Assembly (NCBI RefSeq): GCF_019399895.1
Contig: NC_091877.1
Coordinates: 2,170,001-2,234,000 of the forward strand
Length of the DNA stretch: 64,000 bases
Reading direction: 5' to 3'
Origin: Cardiocondyla obscurior
Lineage: Eukaryota > Arthropoda > Insecta > Hymenoptera > Formicidae
Shown here: piece after piece, positions 26,020-40,400 of the stretch
Position numbering within the stretch: position 1 is the stretch's first letter
Layout: every line of letters begins with the position of its first letter
The notes under the pieces: model-generated
The model's input: the letters and a program-made list of their open reading frames with translations, nothing else
Told to the model about the DNA's origin: nothing
Database searches by the model: none
Position numbers and translations under genes: made by a program

Positions 26020-26511
26020 GGTAAAACCAAGGGATTCTTCGGAGCGAACTTTACCAAAATACGTATAATTCAGATGTATTTTAAGTCAAAATTATATTCT
26101 GACGGCACATATGTTAATGTGGAAACGATTAGATCGTAATGAACTACGATTTTCTGCTGTAAAGAAAAAGACTTGAAACACAAGGATTAAAAATAATCTT
26201 TAAAGTAGCTCGTTGTTTATTTATCAGTTTTAAAGGGGAATAAGTAATAAGTACTTTTCACATCGATTTCAAATCGTATAGATTTTTTTAAATGTTCAGT
26301 TTTTTTTTTTTTTTTTAACGTTGCTGACTGTTACATTCATAGTTGTAATAATTCTCTTACGATCTTATATAGATTTTTCATCAATGGGAGAATGTTCTAA
26401 CAGAAATGCTTTATTAGGAAATTTTTAATGTTATAGTGGTCTGTATAATCTATTGAATAAAATAAAAAGTAGTAATTAGTTGGAGAGTATTTATGCAAAG
26501 TTATTCAATTA
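26020..26511. other. 3' ends of two convergent genes
   Basis: SLC25A32 (plus) and the first DM4/DM12 gene (minus) end 492 bp apart and converge. An AATAAA-type signal for the carrier lies near 26456. The two transcripts may overlap at their 3' ends. Confidence 0.55.
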
Positions 26512-28424
26512 TTATTTATCAATGTAATGGCTTATTAAATCTAAAAGGTTTACAGGACATTTTTTATAACGCCGATCGCAGTGTTGCTCGTGTTCTGCTT
26601 CTACAATTTCGTCTGGAAGATTTTCATTCATCGACATAGAGGGTCTGCAATAGATATGAAAATTTTAATTCTTATATTTTATACTTATGTCGTGCCCTAT
26701 GTGCGATAAAAATTTTCTAAAATTTCAGAATTTTATTCTTTATCCGTCATCGCTGTAATTCACGTCGTAAATCTTAGAAAAAATGATTTATATTTATATA
26801 ATTTAAATAGTTTTTTTTATATTTACGTAAATATAATTTGAAGGATATTGCCAAGAACTCCGTTTTCGTTTAAAGAATATCTCTCAGCCTCGCAGATTAC
26901 TTTCAGCAAGCAGTCCATTCCAGGATAGCCCAGGCTATTACGAGATACGTGTGAAATTATTATTTTTTTTTTTTACTAATTTTATTTACAGAAATTAATT
27001 TTGTAAGTTACTGAAAATTACAGTAAAATTTTGCAAGATAAAATAATTGATACGTGCTGCTTTCTTACTTGTTCATTTTATTTATGAGCATTTTGTATAC
27101 TAATTGCCGACTAAGACTTCGTTTTGCATAGTACGTTCCCTCGTAGTAATAACTCGAATTCCATTCATATGGCAATCCGTAATTCGCCTCGAAATAAAAG
27201 GACACCGATATAGATTTGTCTGGAATATCAACGGGAACTCCCAGGGCGAAAAATATCTAGATAAAAATGATTTCATCGATATATATATACTATATTTTTT
27301 TTTCCTCAATATTCTTGAATACGAATTACCGTTCATTATGTTAAATTATTCATTTTAAGTTTTCTCGATTTTTTTTACTCGACAGATCGCACTTTTATGA
27401 GTGTACTTGAAGTGCGAATGATTAATATTGAGTTAACAGGCTGCTCGCACAGTCCGAGACGCATTAGAAGATGAAAAATGAATGATTGATCCACCGTACC
27501 CCTGCGGCGCTACCCTCGGGAAATCCGATAGATCGTATATGCCTCGATACACCGTGTGTAATATTTCTCACTCCTGATACATGTGTTGACTCCATAAAGT
27601 ACCACATCGAGAGAGCCAGCATCGTAACATAATTTCTGAAATATTTCAAGACCCGACGAAAGTTCCATCACGTATGTTACTCGCCTTTTTAAAAAGAGAT
27701 TAATGATTTAATTTCCGACATTTCTTAACGATGTATTACGATGGTACTTTTCTATTTCAGTTATTCGTTTCTTTATTTTAGCTCGTCCGAATAATTATTT
27801 AATTAATTTTTTTATAATTTGTGTTATTTTTTTTTTTTTTTTTTTAGCTTGATCGTAATTATGTGTATATGTATTTATGTACTTTTTATTATTAATAAAG
27901 TCAAATAATAATTGGGCGGGAAACGTTATAACGACAGCACTTAATATTTGTTTCGTTCGTAAAATAAACGGCGTTTTGTAAAATAAATAGTTGCAATATT
28001 TAGACACTGCAATGATATTTTCGAAGTTTCGTCGAGTACGTTCGCGATATCGCTCGTGATATTGTTCATCTGGAATTCATACATGGGATTCACAAAAATC
28101 GATGTATGATAAAAAAGAAAAAAAAAAAAATATACGCGTTGGCGTCTGTTTGTTCAGTTCTTTATTTTTCAAACCGTTTTGATTTTGCGGTCTCTTCACA
28201 AGTTTTTACGCACATGTAAACACTGACCGATTCAATTATTCAGCTTGCAGCGGTTTTCGCGACCGATAATAAAATTAGAAAAAGGAAAGTACTTTTTAAA
28301 TAGTCCGTGTCGGGTACGCGTTATCAAAAATTTCACGTATCACCGTCTTTTTCGATTAACTTTAATTTTTAACGTTTATCACGTAAAGAATAATAACTTT
28401 GGTATCGAATACTCACTTTTCCAT
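26512..28424 (-). CDS. DM4/DM12 family protein, copy A
   Basis: DM4/DM12 proteins (PF07841) are small arthropod proteins of unknown function. Minus-strand exons: 28417-28424, 27500-27635, 27069-27256, 26827-26934, 26512-26644, all GT-AG and in frame, 190 aa. The start exon is only ATG plus five bases, chosen because its phase-2 donor (AA|GTGAGT) fits the acceptor TTTCAG at 27636 and the same arrangement occurs in copy B. A later in-frame ATG at 27622 is the alternative start. Hallmarks in order: hydrophobic N-terminus (likely signal peptide), IGFPEGS, ALGVPVDI, YFEANYGLP, a basic linker, LGYPGMDCLLKVICEAE, GVLGNIL, TPS, and HCDRRYKKCPVNLLDLI at the end. The four cysteines probably form disulphides in a secreted or lumenal protein (inference). 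It converges on SLC25A32. The motif order leaves little doubt about the family; the function is unknown. Confidence 0.9.
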
Positions 28425-31400
28425 TTTTCTGGCGTATGTCGGGACACGTGGATCTTGCACGAAATTTATGCCAAATGGCAAATCGACGGCTCGTACATAG
28501 CTGCTTAAACGCACGTGCGGTAAAAATTGCGCTAGTTTGTGCAAGACTAATAATTGCAGTCGTTAGCAGGGCCGCGGTATAACCGTTTCTCGTCTTGTTA
28601 TGCACGTTTTAACTCTACCGGAATGACCTAGTGATTAAAATTTTTGTGAATTTAACGTTGCGCCATCCGAGAATCCATTTTATTTTTTCAGTTTACTCGA
28701 ATATATGAACGCTTGTAATATTTATCAACGTTTAAATGTTTTAAAACAGGTTTTAATGCTATTTCTTTTTCATCAACATTTTATTTCAATTTATTTTCAA
28801 CCATTTTTCTTTGGAATTAATTAAATTAATAAATTGTAAATGTTGTTTCATTCGCGCAATTATAATTGTTTGAATTAGCAAAATACCACAAAGTGAAACC
28901 GTTGTATCAGCCACGTTTTCGTAAAAAGTTTCTTTTCTGTTCGTAGAAGCAGTAAGTTAATACAAAAGGCCGCGCGTTTACGAGAAGCTGCAATTAATCT
29001 CCGAGACATCTCGTGTATACATGAAATTCGTATCGATACAGATGCGATATCGGCCGGCTTCAGTCGCTCAGATGGCGGAATGAGATTATGGTTCGCGGGA
29101 TGCATTAATCCCGCGATCAGTATGCGTCTAGCACTAATTGAATTAATAATGGAATTGCAGGTCGGGTGTTTCTGCCTTGTTTGGTACATTCCTGATTCAA
29201 TGGCGAAACTCGTAATTATTCCGCGGGACTTTACGTAGCGAGCCGACCGCCGGACACGGGTCTGGATGCCGCAGAACAATGCTCGGCCACCACCTTTCGC
29301 CAACGGTGGTCCCTAGAATATATTCCGGCACGAAGTTTCGCACACTAAATACATTATTGATTAGCGCACCATGAATTTAGTGGTCTCGGACGTACTTTGC
29401 GAATGCCCGAGCGCTCGTGGCATTCGTGGTATACTTGCAAGGAGAGCGGCAGTCATTTTTGAGTCACGAAGCGCGCCTTTCGCCCTTGCATCGCGTGCAC
29501 ACGTACACGGTAGACGCATATATCACGCGATTGTCACCCGCGTACACGACTTTTCGAAAACGCCTCTCTGCCTTTCGAACCGGTTCTTTTATATTTAGCC
29601 TGGGCTTGCATTTACAATTTTTTTGCGCCCAGTCGTCCGGATCGATGCCCGCGTTGATCTGTATGCATATTATAAACCATCACGTTTTTTTGGGGATACG
29701 AAGAGATGACTATAAGATACCGCACTAGTGCATTTTTTATTCTGCAGTCTATGTATTATTATTATCTTTTTTGTTTTTGTAATATACTTGTTTTATTGAA
29801 CTTAATTTTTCTTCTATCTCGGAACTAAAACAATTGCTCTAGTTATCTTTGAAGAGAAATCTTCGCCGACAGCTTTCTTTTAACAAGGAGTGAATTGTAT
29901 TTGGCGATTCTACCTTTGTTATTTTTCTCTTACGCGAGATAATTCGCCCGTGCGCGATTCGCCCCCGCGTGAGTAGGTCGAGCAATATCGCGCGCTCATT
30001 GAAATAAAAGATGCGAGATTTACGTGAATCGCGGAGAAGGTTTTACGAGGCTCGACGAGTACGCGGAACAATCCCGGAGATTTTTCGCCACAATTTTTCG
30101 CGAGGCCGCGGAATGCGAGACATACCCTGCTCGCGTGCGCGATAAAAAAAAAAACGGGCGGTGGTGGTACGGGGCGCGGCACCGAAACGCATTCGCATGC
30201 ATTGTCGCCACGCGATCGTAAAAAAGCGATCGCGGATGGTAAACAGTGCGAAAAATTCGAAAAATGCAGGGTGAAACCATGTAAACGTCGCCGAAGTGTC
30301 GATACATAAAAGTAACGCTGGTTTGTGTTAAAATTTTTTTTTCTCAGTGTTTTTGCGCGATTTATAAGAACAAGGGATTCAGATGTTATTTCGGCGATTT
30401 TTCCTCGTGTCCCTTAAAAAATTTTACGCTTATTTTTAGAAGGTATATCGTTATTTTGCACTGATTATCGATAGATATATTAAAACCTTATACCTTTTTC
30501 TTTTTTTAGATAATATATAAAGTTTTTATATTAAATTACACGATAAAACATGAATGTGAAATAAAGTGATAATCGAGAGACAGCCCGCGTATATTAGGTA
30601 ATGCAAGAGTGAGTGAATAGGATTTCATACCTCGGACTGAACCGGGATGAATGCTAGGGGGTTGTTCGGCATGCGATGTGCAGATGGCGGGTGCTGGTCG
30701 GTATCCCGGATTTCCAGCCCCGCCCATGTGATTTAAACAACGACCTTTCCAGCGTCGATCGCGCATCCCGGACCAAATGGGTTCGACGGGATGATTGCGA
30801 GAGGATTCTCGGGCGGGGTGACTGACTGAACAGCGATGAACATTCGTATCTGTAACGCACATCTGTGTCTTGCAAAAATTTATTTCGCCCCGTTGAAGCT
30901 ACATACCTCCAATATTCTGAAGGAAAGAATTGTCGCGAAAGTAATAAACTGCGAGAGCAACTTATACTGACACAGTTACAATATTATAAAAATTGATATT
31001 ATGGCGGAGAAATTTGTGTGATAAAATAATACTTTTTTTTTTTTTTAATTTGGAAACTTTTTTCCGTTATATACTTCACGGAGCGAGCGTAAAAATGCGT
31101 TAAACGCGAAAATGCTGATCCCACTCTTAAATATAATTATTCCGAGTCAACGATTTTACCAATTTAGCAATCGCGACGCGTGTAATAGATGACGAACCTA
31201 CGAACTTAAGTACGTCGCTAGCTTCGAAGGGAGAGATAACGCCCGGTACGTTTTATATATGGATTATTAGAGTATCGGGGAGTATCAGCGCGATGTAACG
31301 CGGGCGAAAAGTTCGACAAATTTGCATTGGAATTACATCGTATAAAAGCCGCGCCCCGGCGATGTCGACAGTCGCAAACGGGCACGACCGCATTAAATAC

Positions 31401-34400
31401 TGCTCGGAACGCTTTCTTCTTTACCCTATCTACTTGCCATCGCGCGGCGCTTCCCCTGCATTGCTCCAGGCCACGTCAAACGAGTTTCGTCCTCCACTTT
31501 CGTCCAAGTTTGGCGCTGGCTTTGAGCAAGAAGCGACACGATTATGAGCTTGCTTGCCGCGCCAGTAATCAGCCTGGCGACTTACGACGTAACGAGAATT
31601 AATTCGCGGTCACGAAACTAGAATCGTCGGTGAAGCGGGAAGCGAAGGGGTAGCACATTATTCGGACCAGGGAGCCGTAATCGATAATTACGTGATAATC
31701 GCATCTTAATTGGCACTTTTATTCATGCAGCGACGCGATAGTTAAAAGAACTAAGTCTTTCGGACTCGCGTATCTGCACACGTTTATCGTAGCAATTTTT
31801 TTTTTTCTTTTTTATGCGCGCTACAAATCGCAGCATCGTCCGCCCTTGTTGTGCTTTTTGTCCCGACGGCGCGATATTGTCCGTATCGGTTCTGTTATGT
31901 TCAAACGGGTTGTCTCTTCTTCTCTCTGTTTCACCCTTATAGGCATCCGTAGGCGCGCGTACGTGGTGCACGTGTATTTTGTGCCTGTACGTTACCCGGA
32001 AATCGATTAACCTGATTCCGTGCACCGCGAGTTAACGTCGTACCATCTACCTTGCCAACCACGTACGAGGACATTCCACGAGCCGCCCCTGCTGCGTCCG
32101 ATCAGCTTTTGGCTCGACGAAACGTTTCGAATCGGTGGGAAGGGGCGCGGCGGGCTTGCGCGAGCGGGAATCAAAAGTGTAGGATAAGCATTTATTCCGC
32201 CAGGCGGCAAGGCAGCAACCGACGAGATCGAATAATTTCCGAAGGCGGACCGGGCGGATGAGGTTATTATCCAAGGAAATTGCCGCGCCGGTCGGAAAAG
32301 ACGGAAAAGGAGCCGGGATTCCTCGGGATTCGTTTCGGATTCGGAAAATATGTGGAACACGCGTGCCGCTTGATTACGCGTTCGATATCACCCCGGCGAT
32401 ATCTCCGATCTCTTGCATATCTGATTGTAGAATCTTTAATGAGCGAAAAAAATAAAAATGAGAAGGAAACTTGTTCAAGTTGCATAAAACGCAATTGCAC
32501 TGTGAACGATATTTTGATTTAAATTGCTTAAATCGGTGACTATGAAATAATTCATTGTCGGCATTATTTAAACTTCGTCATTAAGACCGAGATTTCTATT
32601 TTACTTTATTCTTTTGTTTATTTTTTATTACGTTTGTGCGATATCAAAAAGAATATTTTCTAGCAGCTAGTGACAACAAAAGATTCTTGTTTCCATTTTA
32701 CTTCTGAATTTTCTCTCTTAAGGAAGCTATAAAGGATCTAAGAAAAGATGCGCGCTTATGTATATTATATAAAATATGACTTGAAAATGGATTTTATTCA
32801 GAATAATCCCGAAACGGTGTACCGCCGATTGAATCCCGCGTTCCATTTTTACACGCGATGTATTTCGTTCACAGCTAGATGCTCGCGCCTCAATTTTTGT
32901 TTGTTGCTCTTCGATGCGCGAATACTGAGTCGCTATATCGGCGCACGCCATTCTGTTTGCGTGAAAACTGAATGCTAACATTAGCCCACGGACAATGAGT
33001 CGTATGTGATTCTGACGCGGATCTTTTTTCGATATCTGTCTAAGACACGCGAAATATCGACGTATGACGCTCTACTAGATGTAAAAAAAAAAAAAAAAAA
33101 CAGAAGAAAAAAAATTATAACTTCCACTTTAATCTTCGACTTTGAGTAATCTCGTGTTCTCCCAATCTCTTTCTACAGAGAAATTAATCTGCATACGTGA
33201 CAGGTCTATTATCCGTAGCGATTCTCGTTCCGGTGTCTCTTGTCGGTCTCGAAATCCACCTCGATTCATCCGTCGCGAGCTAGTCTCAAGAATTTTCAGC
33301 GTCGACCATTATTATTCGTGATCTCTGCCAACTGCCGAACCGGCCCCGATAGCCGTGCGATTGATCGCGGTAGACAATTCTTCGCGGTGTCCGAACTGTC
33401 GGAAGATCCTGTAGCTCGTGTCTCGAACGGTCGAGATCGACGACTGCGAGGTTAATCGGGTTAAACGACGAGATTACCGCGGATGCGCCCCTATCTGTTC
33501 GTCTTTCAGGAAGAAGTGCCGTCCACCCCCCTTATCGGACTTTGAGAGAAACTCTCATAATGAAATTGCACGAGCGCCGATTAATTCGACGCGGCCATTA
33601 AGGGGCATCGATCTTATTATTTGCGCCGCGTAAATTAATATTGACAAAAGAAAGTGTCGCGATAAAGCTGCGCCAATTTTTTTGCGCCGTTTTTCGCGAA
33701 CCGTATAAATTTCTTCGACGCTACAGGCCGCCGATGGATTACTTCCCTCTTTATATGTGATAAATTCACAGTCGATCTGTCGAGAATTTGTCCCACGGTT
33801 CACCGCCGATTTTCAATTTCCTTTTTTAATTGTCCCGCGACCGTCATCTTTTCACATTTATGACACACGTATGACGTTTCTTCGATTATTTCGCGGCGTC
33901 GTTTATCGACAATCGTGGATTGCTCCGCGGCACGTGAAAGGAAGAAACGGCTTTCTCGAGTTTCCCGTTCGCCGTGCAATTCCCGACCTTTCCCGGTCGC
34001 GGTTGCGTATTTCAGAATCTACTTCCAATTTCCGTTCAGAAAAATCCCGTATAAAGACGGCGAGATCGACGCGTAAATTTTTGCGCGGTTATTTTGACGT
34101 TAACTCGGCACCATTAAACCATTAAACGTCTACTTCCATCGCGAGCAGTTGTAAAGAAGAGCGTTCTTTTCTGCTTTTGCGAATTGTCGGGGTACATGGG
34201 CGGCGATTAAAGTCTAAAGGTGTGTATACTCTGGGCAAGCGGCGAACCCGACATTCACAAACAAATCGCTACAAAAATAACACACCAACACACATCATCA
34301 ACCGACGTTTGCATTCGCTGTGTTCGTTCACTCGGCGTACACACCTCGAGACATTTTTACTTTGCAAATAAAATTTTATTATCAATTTTTATTAGATAAA

Positions 34401-37400
34401 AGATTAATATGTTAATGCCAAGAAGACGCTCGTTCGGACGTGATATTTATAATAAGACATATTCGATTTCGAATCGGTTGTGAATATCTGCCATTTAATA
34501 TTGATCTGTGATAGTATTATTATTATTTTTTATTATACGTGTAAGGTAAAAATATCTAAGAGATATTTAATGTTGGATGTAATATGTCTGGGAAATTGAG
34601 GTACTGTCATATTGACACGTGAAATCAATAACTTTGCGTTAATTAATGCCGAAAAAGGTTCTCCTGGCTTTTTCGTCCCCGGTAGGAATGCAATTAGTTT
34701 CTAGGTTCAATGAGAATGCGTGATATTCGTTATTCGCGGGAGAAAAATTCAGGAACTATTTCCCCGATAGCGTAGTTAAGCGGGAGTCGCGATAACGTTG
34801 GTCTATTATTAATCAAAGGATCACAACTTTGATCGAAAGCCATGGAACTTTAATTTAAAACTCGAAAACTCGGTTGAAAATGATCGCAAACTTTCTTTTA
34901 AAATGACCTATTTTCTTTCCGCAAGAAAAATCGGTTTGGGAACATTGTGTGCCGTTCGTAATTGCTTCGTAAAATTAATTTCCGCCGGTTCTTTTGAATT
35001 TATTTTGAAATTATAATTAGATCCAATGAATGAAGGTCCGCAGTAATATTTTATAATTAAATCTTTTCGACTAATTAGTTGTAAAACAACGCTAGCTAGT
35101 AGGTACCGCCGGTAAGATATTCTCGGCGAGATATTGTTTACTGTCGCAGAATGGGAATTAAGTGCTTTAATCAATTTTTTCAAATTAATTAATAATCACT
35201 GAAACATATAATTTTTACTCTAGGCGTCGTCGGTGATGCGTTCATATTTTTCTTTTTTTAAGAAATCGCCCTTTTTCTCTCGTCAACTTCTACATTGGTC
35301 CTTCTTTAAGCACGTCCGGTCCCAAATGCGCGCTTCGTCAAATTAGCTTTGTCAGCCCTTAATCGGATACGTAGTACATATACTCAGACCACTGGAGTAA
35401 GGATACGATTTTATCCCCTTGCCTTAGATCGACCCTAGAGAATTGGGGTCGGCCAATAGAGCTGCCGGGTTTGTCTTTGTCAGAGCCGTCCTTTTTTAGC
35501 AACTAGGACTAATGACACTGCGACACTAATTTTCAGGTGACTTAGCATTTTCGGACTTTATTTGGAATTACCGCGGGGTTGGGGAGGCAAGGGAGTAATA
35601 TAAAATCGCTGGAAAGTAATAATTTTTTTCTTGCGAAATCTTGATTTTTTTACTCGGGTATAATATATGGGTATCAGATATTTTTCTCGTTTTATTAAAA
35701 TATTCCGCGACTAACATTAAGGAACCGACTTTAAATAAATAGATATGTTAATAGTAGCATATATCAGGCAGACATTTTCCCATAATTTTTTGTTAGAAAA
35801 AGAATAGAATATTTTTATTAAAGTTGATTTTATGTTTTATATGAATTTTTGCAGGCGTATAAAAGAGTTCATTTTAAATATTTATCGTCTGTATTAAACG
35901 TATTTGAAATGCAAGTGCCTCTTCACGAGCTCATGCATCTTTTACAAATTTACACAGTACATTTTTTTTTCTCCTCTTTTTTATTTCTTTTTTTTTTTTT
36001 TTTGTTTGATCATGCTCTTATTGAGAAACGTGCATTTCTTCGACGCTCAATAGCCACTGAAATCGCAATTTAAAGTTGTCCGATTTAAAAGAGCTCTTTC
36101 AGAGAAGATTTGCTTCTGGATAAAACGCGCGGTATTTCCAAAAGAAGACATCATCAAGTAATGAGCGTAAAGAAAATAAATTTAATTAACGTTTAAATGT
36201 ATATATTTATCATATTTAAAGAAACGAGATGCGTTTAAAGCATTATGCAAGATACGTAGGAACATCCGTAGTTTATTACCGAAAAACTATTCAATGTAAA
36301 ACACTTTTCTTCAACGTAGAAGAAGTAAATGAAAGTAATACGCGGTCTGTAGGGTTTTATATCTAAAAAAAAAGGTTATTTGCAGATTTTTACGCGCTAT
36401 TTTACATTCGCGTAAAATAATCAATGTACTTTCTATCTACGGGGTATATCTTCTTTTACATTATCTCACTTTACTCCGAGCGTATTAATCAAGTACAACC
36501 ACAAGGGAGAAAACGCGTCGTAAAAGATAAATTACACGAAAAAGGATTAAAGGCTCTAGTCGGGACTTCGTTCGGCGCGCAAGCATTTTCGTTGACTTTC
36601 TCTCTCTCTTTCTTTCTCTATCTCTCTATATCTCTCTATCTCTGTTTCTCTCTCGTTTTCAACTTCGCCTTGGTAGCACCGAAAATGGTACGCCAGGATC
36701 ATTTGCCGGACTGTAATCAAAGCGTCCATCACACAGAACGGTGCAGCTAAGGCTCCCGCAAAATGGGGAATCTTCGCGTAAAGGGTCCCAGAGCAACGCG
36801 TATGGGGTTGGCGGAGGACAGAATCGAGACTGTCGCGGCTTGTTTAAACGAAATGATGCGAGGTTGCATGCAAGATGTATGCGGCCAGAAAATGCAATTT
36901 CTCTCGGACTCGTTGGCGACTACAGTAGCTACAATCAAGTCCCCGTCTCTTTTCCTCTATTCTTCCCTTAACGTAAAATCCTCCGGCGTATCCGACCTGT
37001 CTCATTCATCGACGGGGCAGTCGTTTTCCGCTCGTGTACGAAATCCATCTCTTGGTCCGCGATGCGCGGAAAGAAACGTCGCAAAAAAAAAGAAAAAAAA
37101 AAGGGAAAAATTGAAATATCGCGATGGTCGCGAAATATAACTCGGTCTCGCTTTGTTCTTGTTCGTTTGCGTCAATAAAGACAATGGTATCCGTTATTTT
37201 ATTGTACTCGTTTTGGGTATCCGTAAGAGGCGGCGGGTTGAAGAAGTTTCTTTAAAAATTGGACGCGTAAAGTCGAAAATTGAAAACCTTCTTTGGTATC
37301 TGTTTCTATCGGATTCATCAATCAGGATCTGTCAGTCAAATTAAGACCAGTGTAGAACTTAGCTTAAAAAATTTTTTTTTCCGATCTCTTTTATACTTGA

Positions 37401-40400
37401 CGCGCACTCGATCATTGCAAAATTTTTAAGACAAAGAACTCAAAGAACCTACACCGAGAAATGGGGTCGTGTTAACTCACGCGATAATCCCTCATAGCCT
37501 CTTTTTTTTTTTTTTTTCATATCCGGTTTTAAAGAAAAAAATTATTTCTCCCTGTTCCTTGCAGAATTTTCGTGATTTTTTTTTTTTATTACGAGCGAGC
37601 TTTATGGAAATATGGACGACGTATGTGATGCAATGTTGAGAAATTTATTTTTTATGGAACACGAGAGAGCTCGGAGTTAAAAAAATTTTATTAAGATACC
37701 GTACCGATGAGATAGCAAAATATATTGTATTATATTTCTTGCATAAAAAAAACCTAGTAAATATATTTAGATTATTCCCGCGTCGTTTTCTTTATTTTTT
37801 ATATAGTACGGCTGTATTAAAAATAATTTGAATAACGATTAAAATTTTTTTTTCTAAACGTATCGATACATCTTTATAAGTTGCATTATTTATTTCATTA
37901 TTTTCAATTAAAATAAAATGTTACGGTTTGACATTAATTCGATTTTTCTAATTTAGTACTTTAATCAATAAATAGAATTTAATCACTACTACTCGAGTAT
38001 CACACTGCACTGCATTTTAATAAAATAATTGTACGTAAAAGAGAATAGATGGAACAGTTAGAATTTTAATAATGGCAATAATCAAACAAGCTGAGAATCT
38101 CCGGTTTAAAAAAATTTTAATCGTTCCTTCATCAAACGGTGGAAGCGACACAAAGCGACGGAGTTATTTATTTCCGCAATTGTAATATTTCATGGCTATT
38201 ACGCATTTTACAAAAGCTGCGAGCTGAGCTTCAACCGCTCTCTCTTCAAGCTTAATGAGTCTGCCTGAACTTCTTGTCGTACACGTTCCTCCCAGAAAAT
38301 CAGTAAGATTATTCTACTCCGTATCCACTTTATATTCACACTTACATCTCCGCGATACGAATTCCACGATAGCGATATCGCGAATCTGAGTACATTTTCC
38401 ACGTCGCGCGCTGCGGTAAAGTCCCTTAACGCTCACGGAGACATTTTCCTAACGCCTTCTCCTCGCGGCCGGGACTTCGACTTGAGTTTCAGGCTCGTTA
38501 GCACTACTGCAGGGCCTCCGCCCCGGAGGACGAAGGGAGAGCCACCGTTATGTGTCGCTCTTCGCTACCGCCTCGCCATTATCGCGCGCGGGATTTTTGC
38601 CACGGTATATCCATATTTAACAAGGAAAAGTTCACAGGCCCGAAACTTTTGTTCTTCCGGGAGATTAATCACGCGGGACTTCGTCATTACGCGTTTTCCC
38701 TTTTCCCGGGGCGCGAAAAGCCGGGGCTGGGCGCTCGCGAATATACACCCGTTAAACAATATCGCGCGCGGCACGTCGAATACGCGACATTGAAAAACGA
38801 CTCCCTTGCACCTTACGAGTAAGCTAAATCCCAACGCTCCCTTTGTCTTTTCAAAACTCTCAGTCGCATTCTAATCTCGATATTAAATTCTTCCTTTCAA
38901 TCGTCTTCGTCTAAGACGATTTGGCATCGACGACATCGTGGGGGTTTTTGTTTTCCGAGGCAAAGTGCAAATTGTTGACGAACGTCGGAAATCGGATTGG
39001 CAAACTCCGGGAAGCACCGATCAACAAAGGCGACGACGCTGTACGTAAAATTTGGATCGATATCTAGCGCACGAAGTAATTTTGATCCGCGTTAATAGAA
39101 CTACGGTATTGAAAAACTTTTCAAGGGCCGAAGAGAAGAAATTTTTTTTTTTTTTCTTTCTTTTTTTTACGTTTATCCTCCGAATTTATTAGATGTTTCG
39201 GCGTTTTAATAAAAGAGAACGGCGAGGCACGTAGCGTGTCATTCTTTTCGGAAAGCGGTGAACTTTGATAGGATTCGCCATTTAAGAAGTATCCCAAACA
39301 ATAATAGTCCTCGCGGGTGGGCGAAGCGGGATAAAGTTCTCATCGAGATTCGCTCGAAGAGGAGACTTTGGGTTATTCTCGGTTCTTCTGATAGCGCCGA
39401 TTCACTCGAGGATCCTCGCTTTTCGTGAACTTCCACGCGCGCGAAGTTATGCATGCGAATTTCCCGATCTGGTATGCAAATCTCCGGCCCCGGTACACGT
39501 GTCGAGAAGCTTATCAATGACGGCTGTTTACCTGTCGAAATTATTCAACGCGACTTTTGCCGAGGTAATTAAGGACGTCCCGTCGGATATTCTATTTTTA
39601 TTGATATCACGATCGCGTACGGTGGGATAAAAAAGATCGCACCCTGACGACGGTATTGCGGAGCTTGTCCCCCGCATCCGCTGTCACCGCCAGACGAACG
39701 ACGTTTCTCAAATCGCCGATAATTTAATTGCGTCCGCTCGGTGATGTCTAACAATTGCTTCCCTCGAACGATTCATCTTATCTGCTTCCGAAGATTGATT
39801 AGCTGCACTCTTCCGTGATTCCGTTCCGGCTGTCGCTCAATCCCTTAAACGGGATTCCTCCAATAAGCGCGGCATTTCCTCGTGCACGAGGTTGGCGCGA
39901 ATTCCGTATACGTATATATATATATATATTTGTGTGCTCGGATTCTCGCACACGTGCTCACTCCCACACAAACGCGGAGATGTCATCTCGTGCCAGACGA
40001 AATTCGTCGGGCCGAATTTCTTCGAGATGTCTCGAGATCACCCACGCGTGTTCTTCCGCGTGAATAGCTGATCGCGCGCTATCTGATCGTTTTAAATTCG
40101 CAAGTAGCAAGCCGGCGGATCGGCGAATCATCCCGTCGAACGTCATTTCCTGGCGAATGCAGTTCAAATACCACTGGTTCACCGGACTGTAGTACGTACA
40201 ACGCGGTCGCATGTGAGACGCGGCACATTTAAATCGAATCCGACGAGTGATTTGCATATTGTCGTCTACGCTTAGTTGATAGCGCATATATTGGAGGCCC
40301 GTCGCGTATACTGATGGAGGAATCGCTGTTGGTATTGGATATCTTGAATGCGAAATGAGTAGTGAAATCGACAATCGATACCCGCTAGTAAACGTTTCCC

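Noticed and set aside
36600..36660. TCTCTCTAT-rich tract considered as a repeat array of interest
   Set aside because: An ordinary pyrimidine microsatellite. No unique spacers, so not CRISPR, and none is expected in an animal genome.
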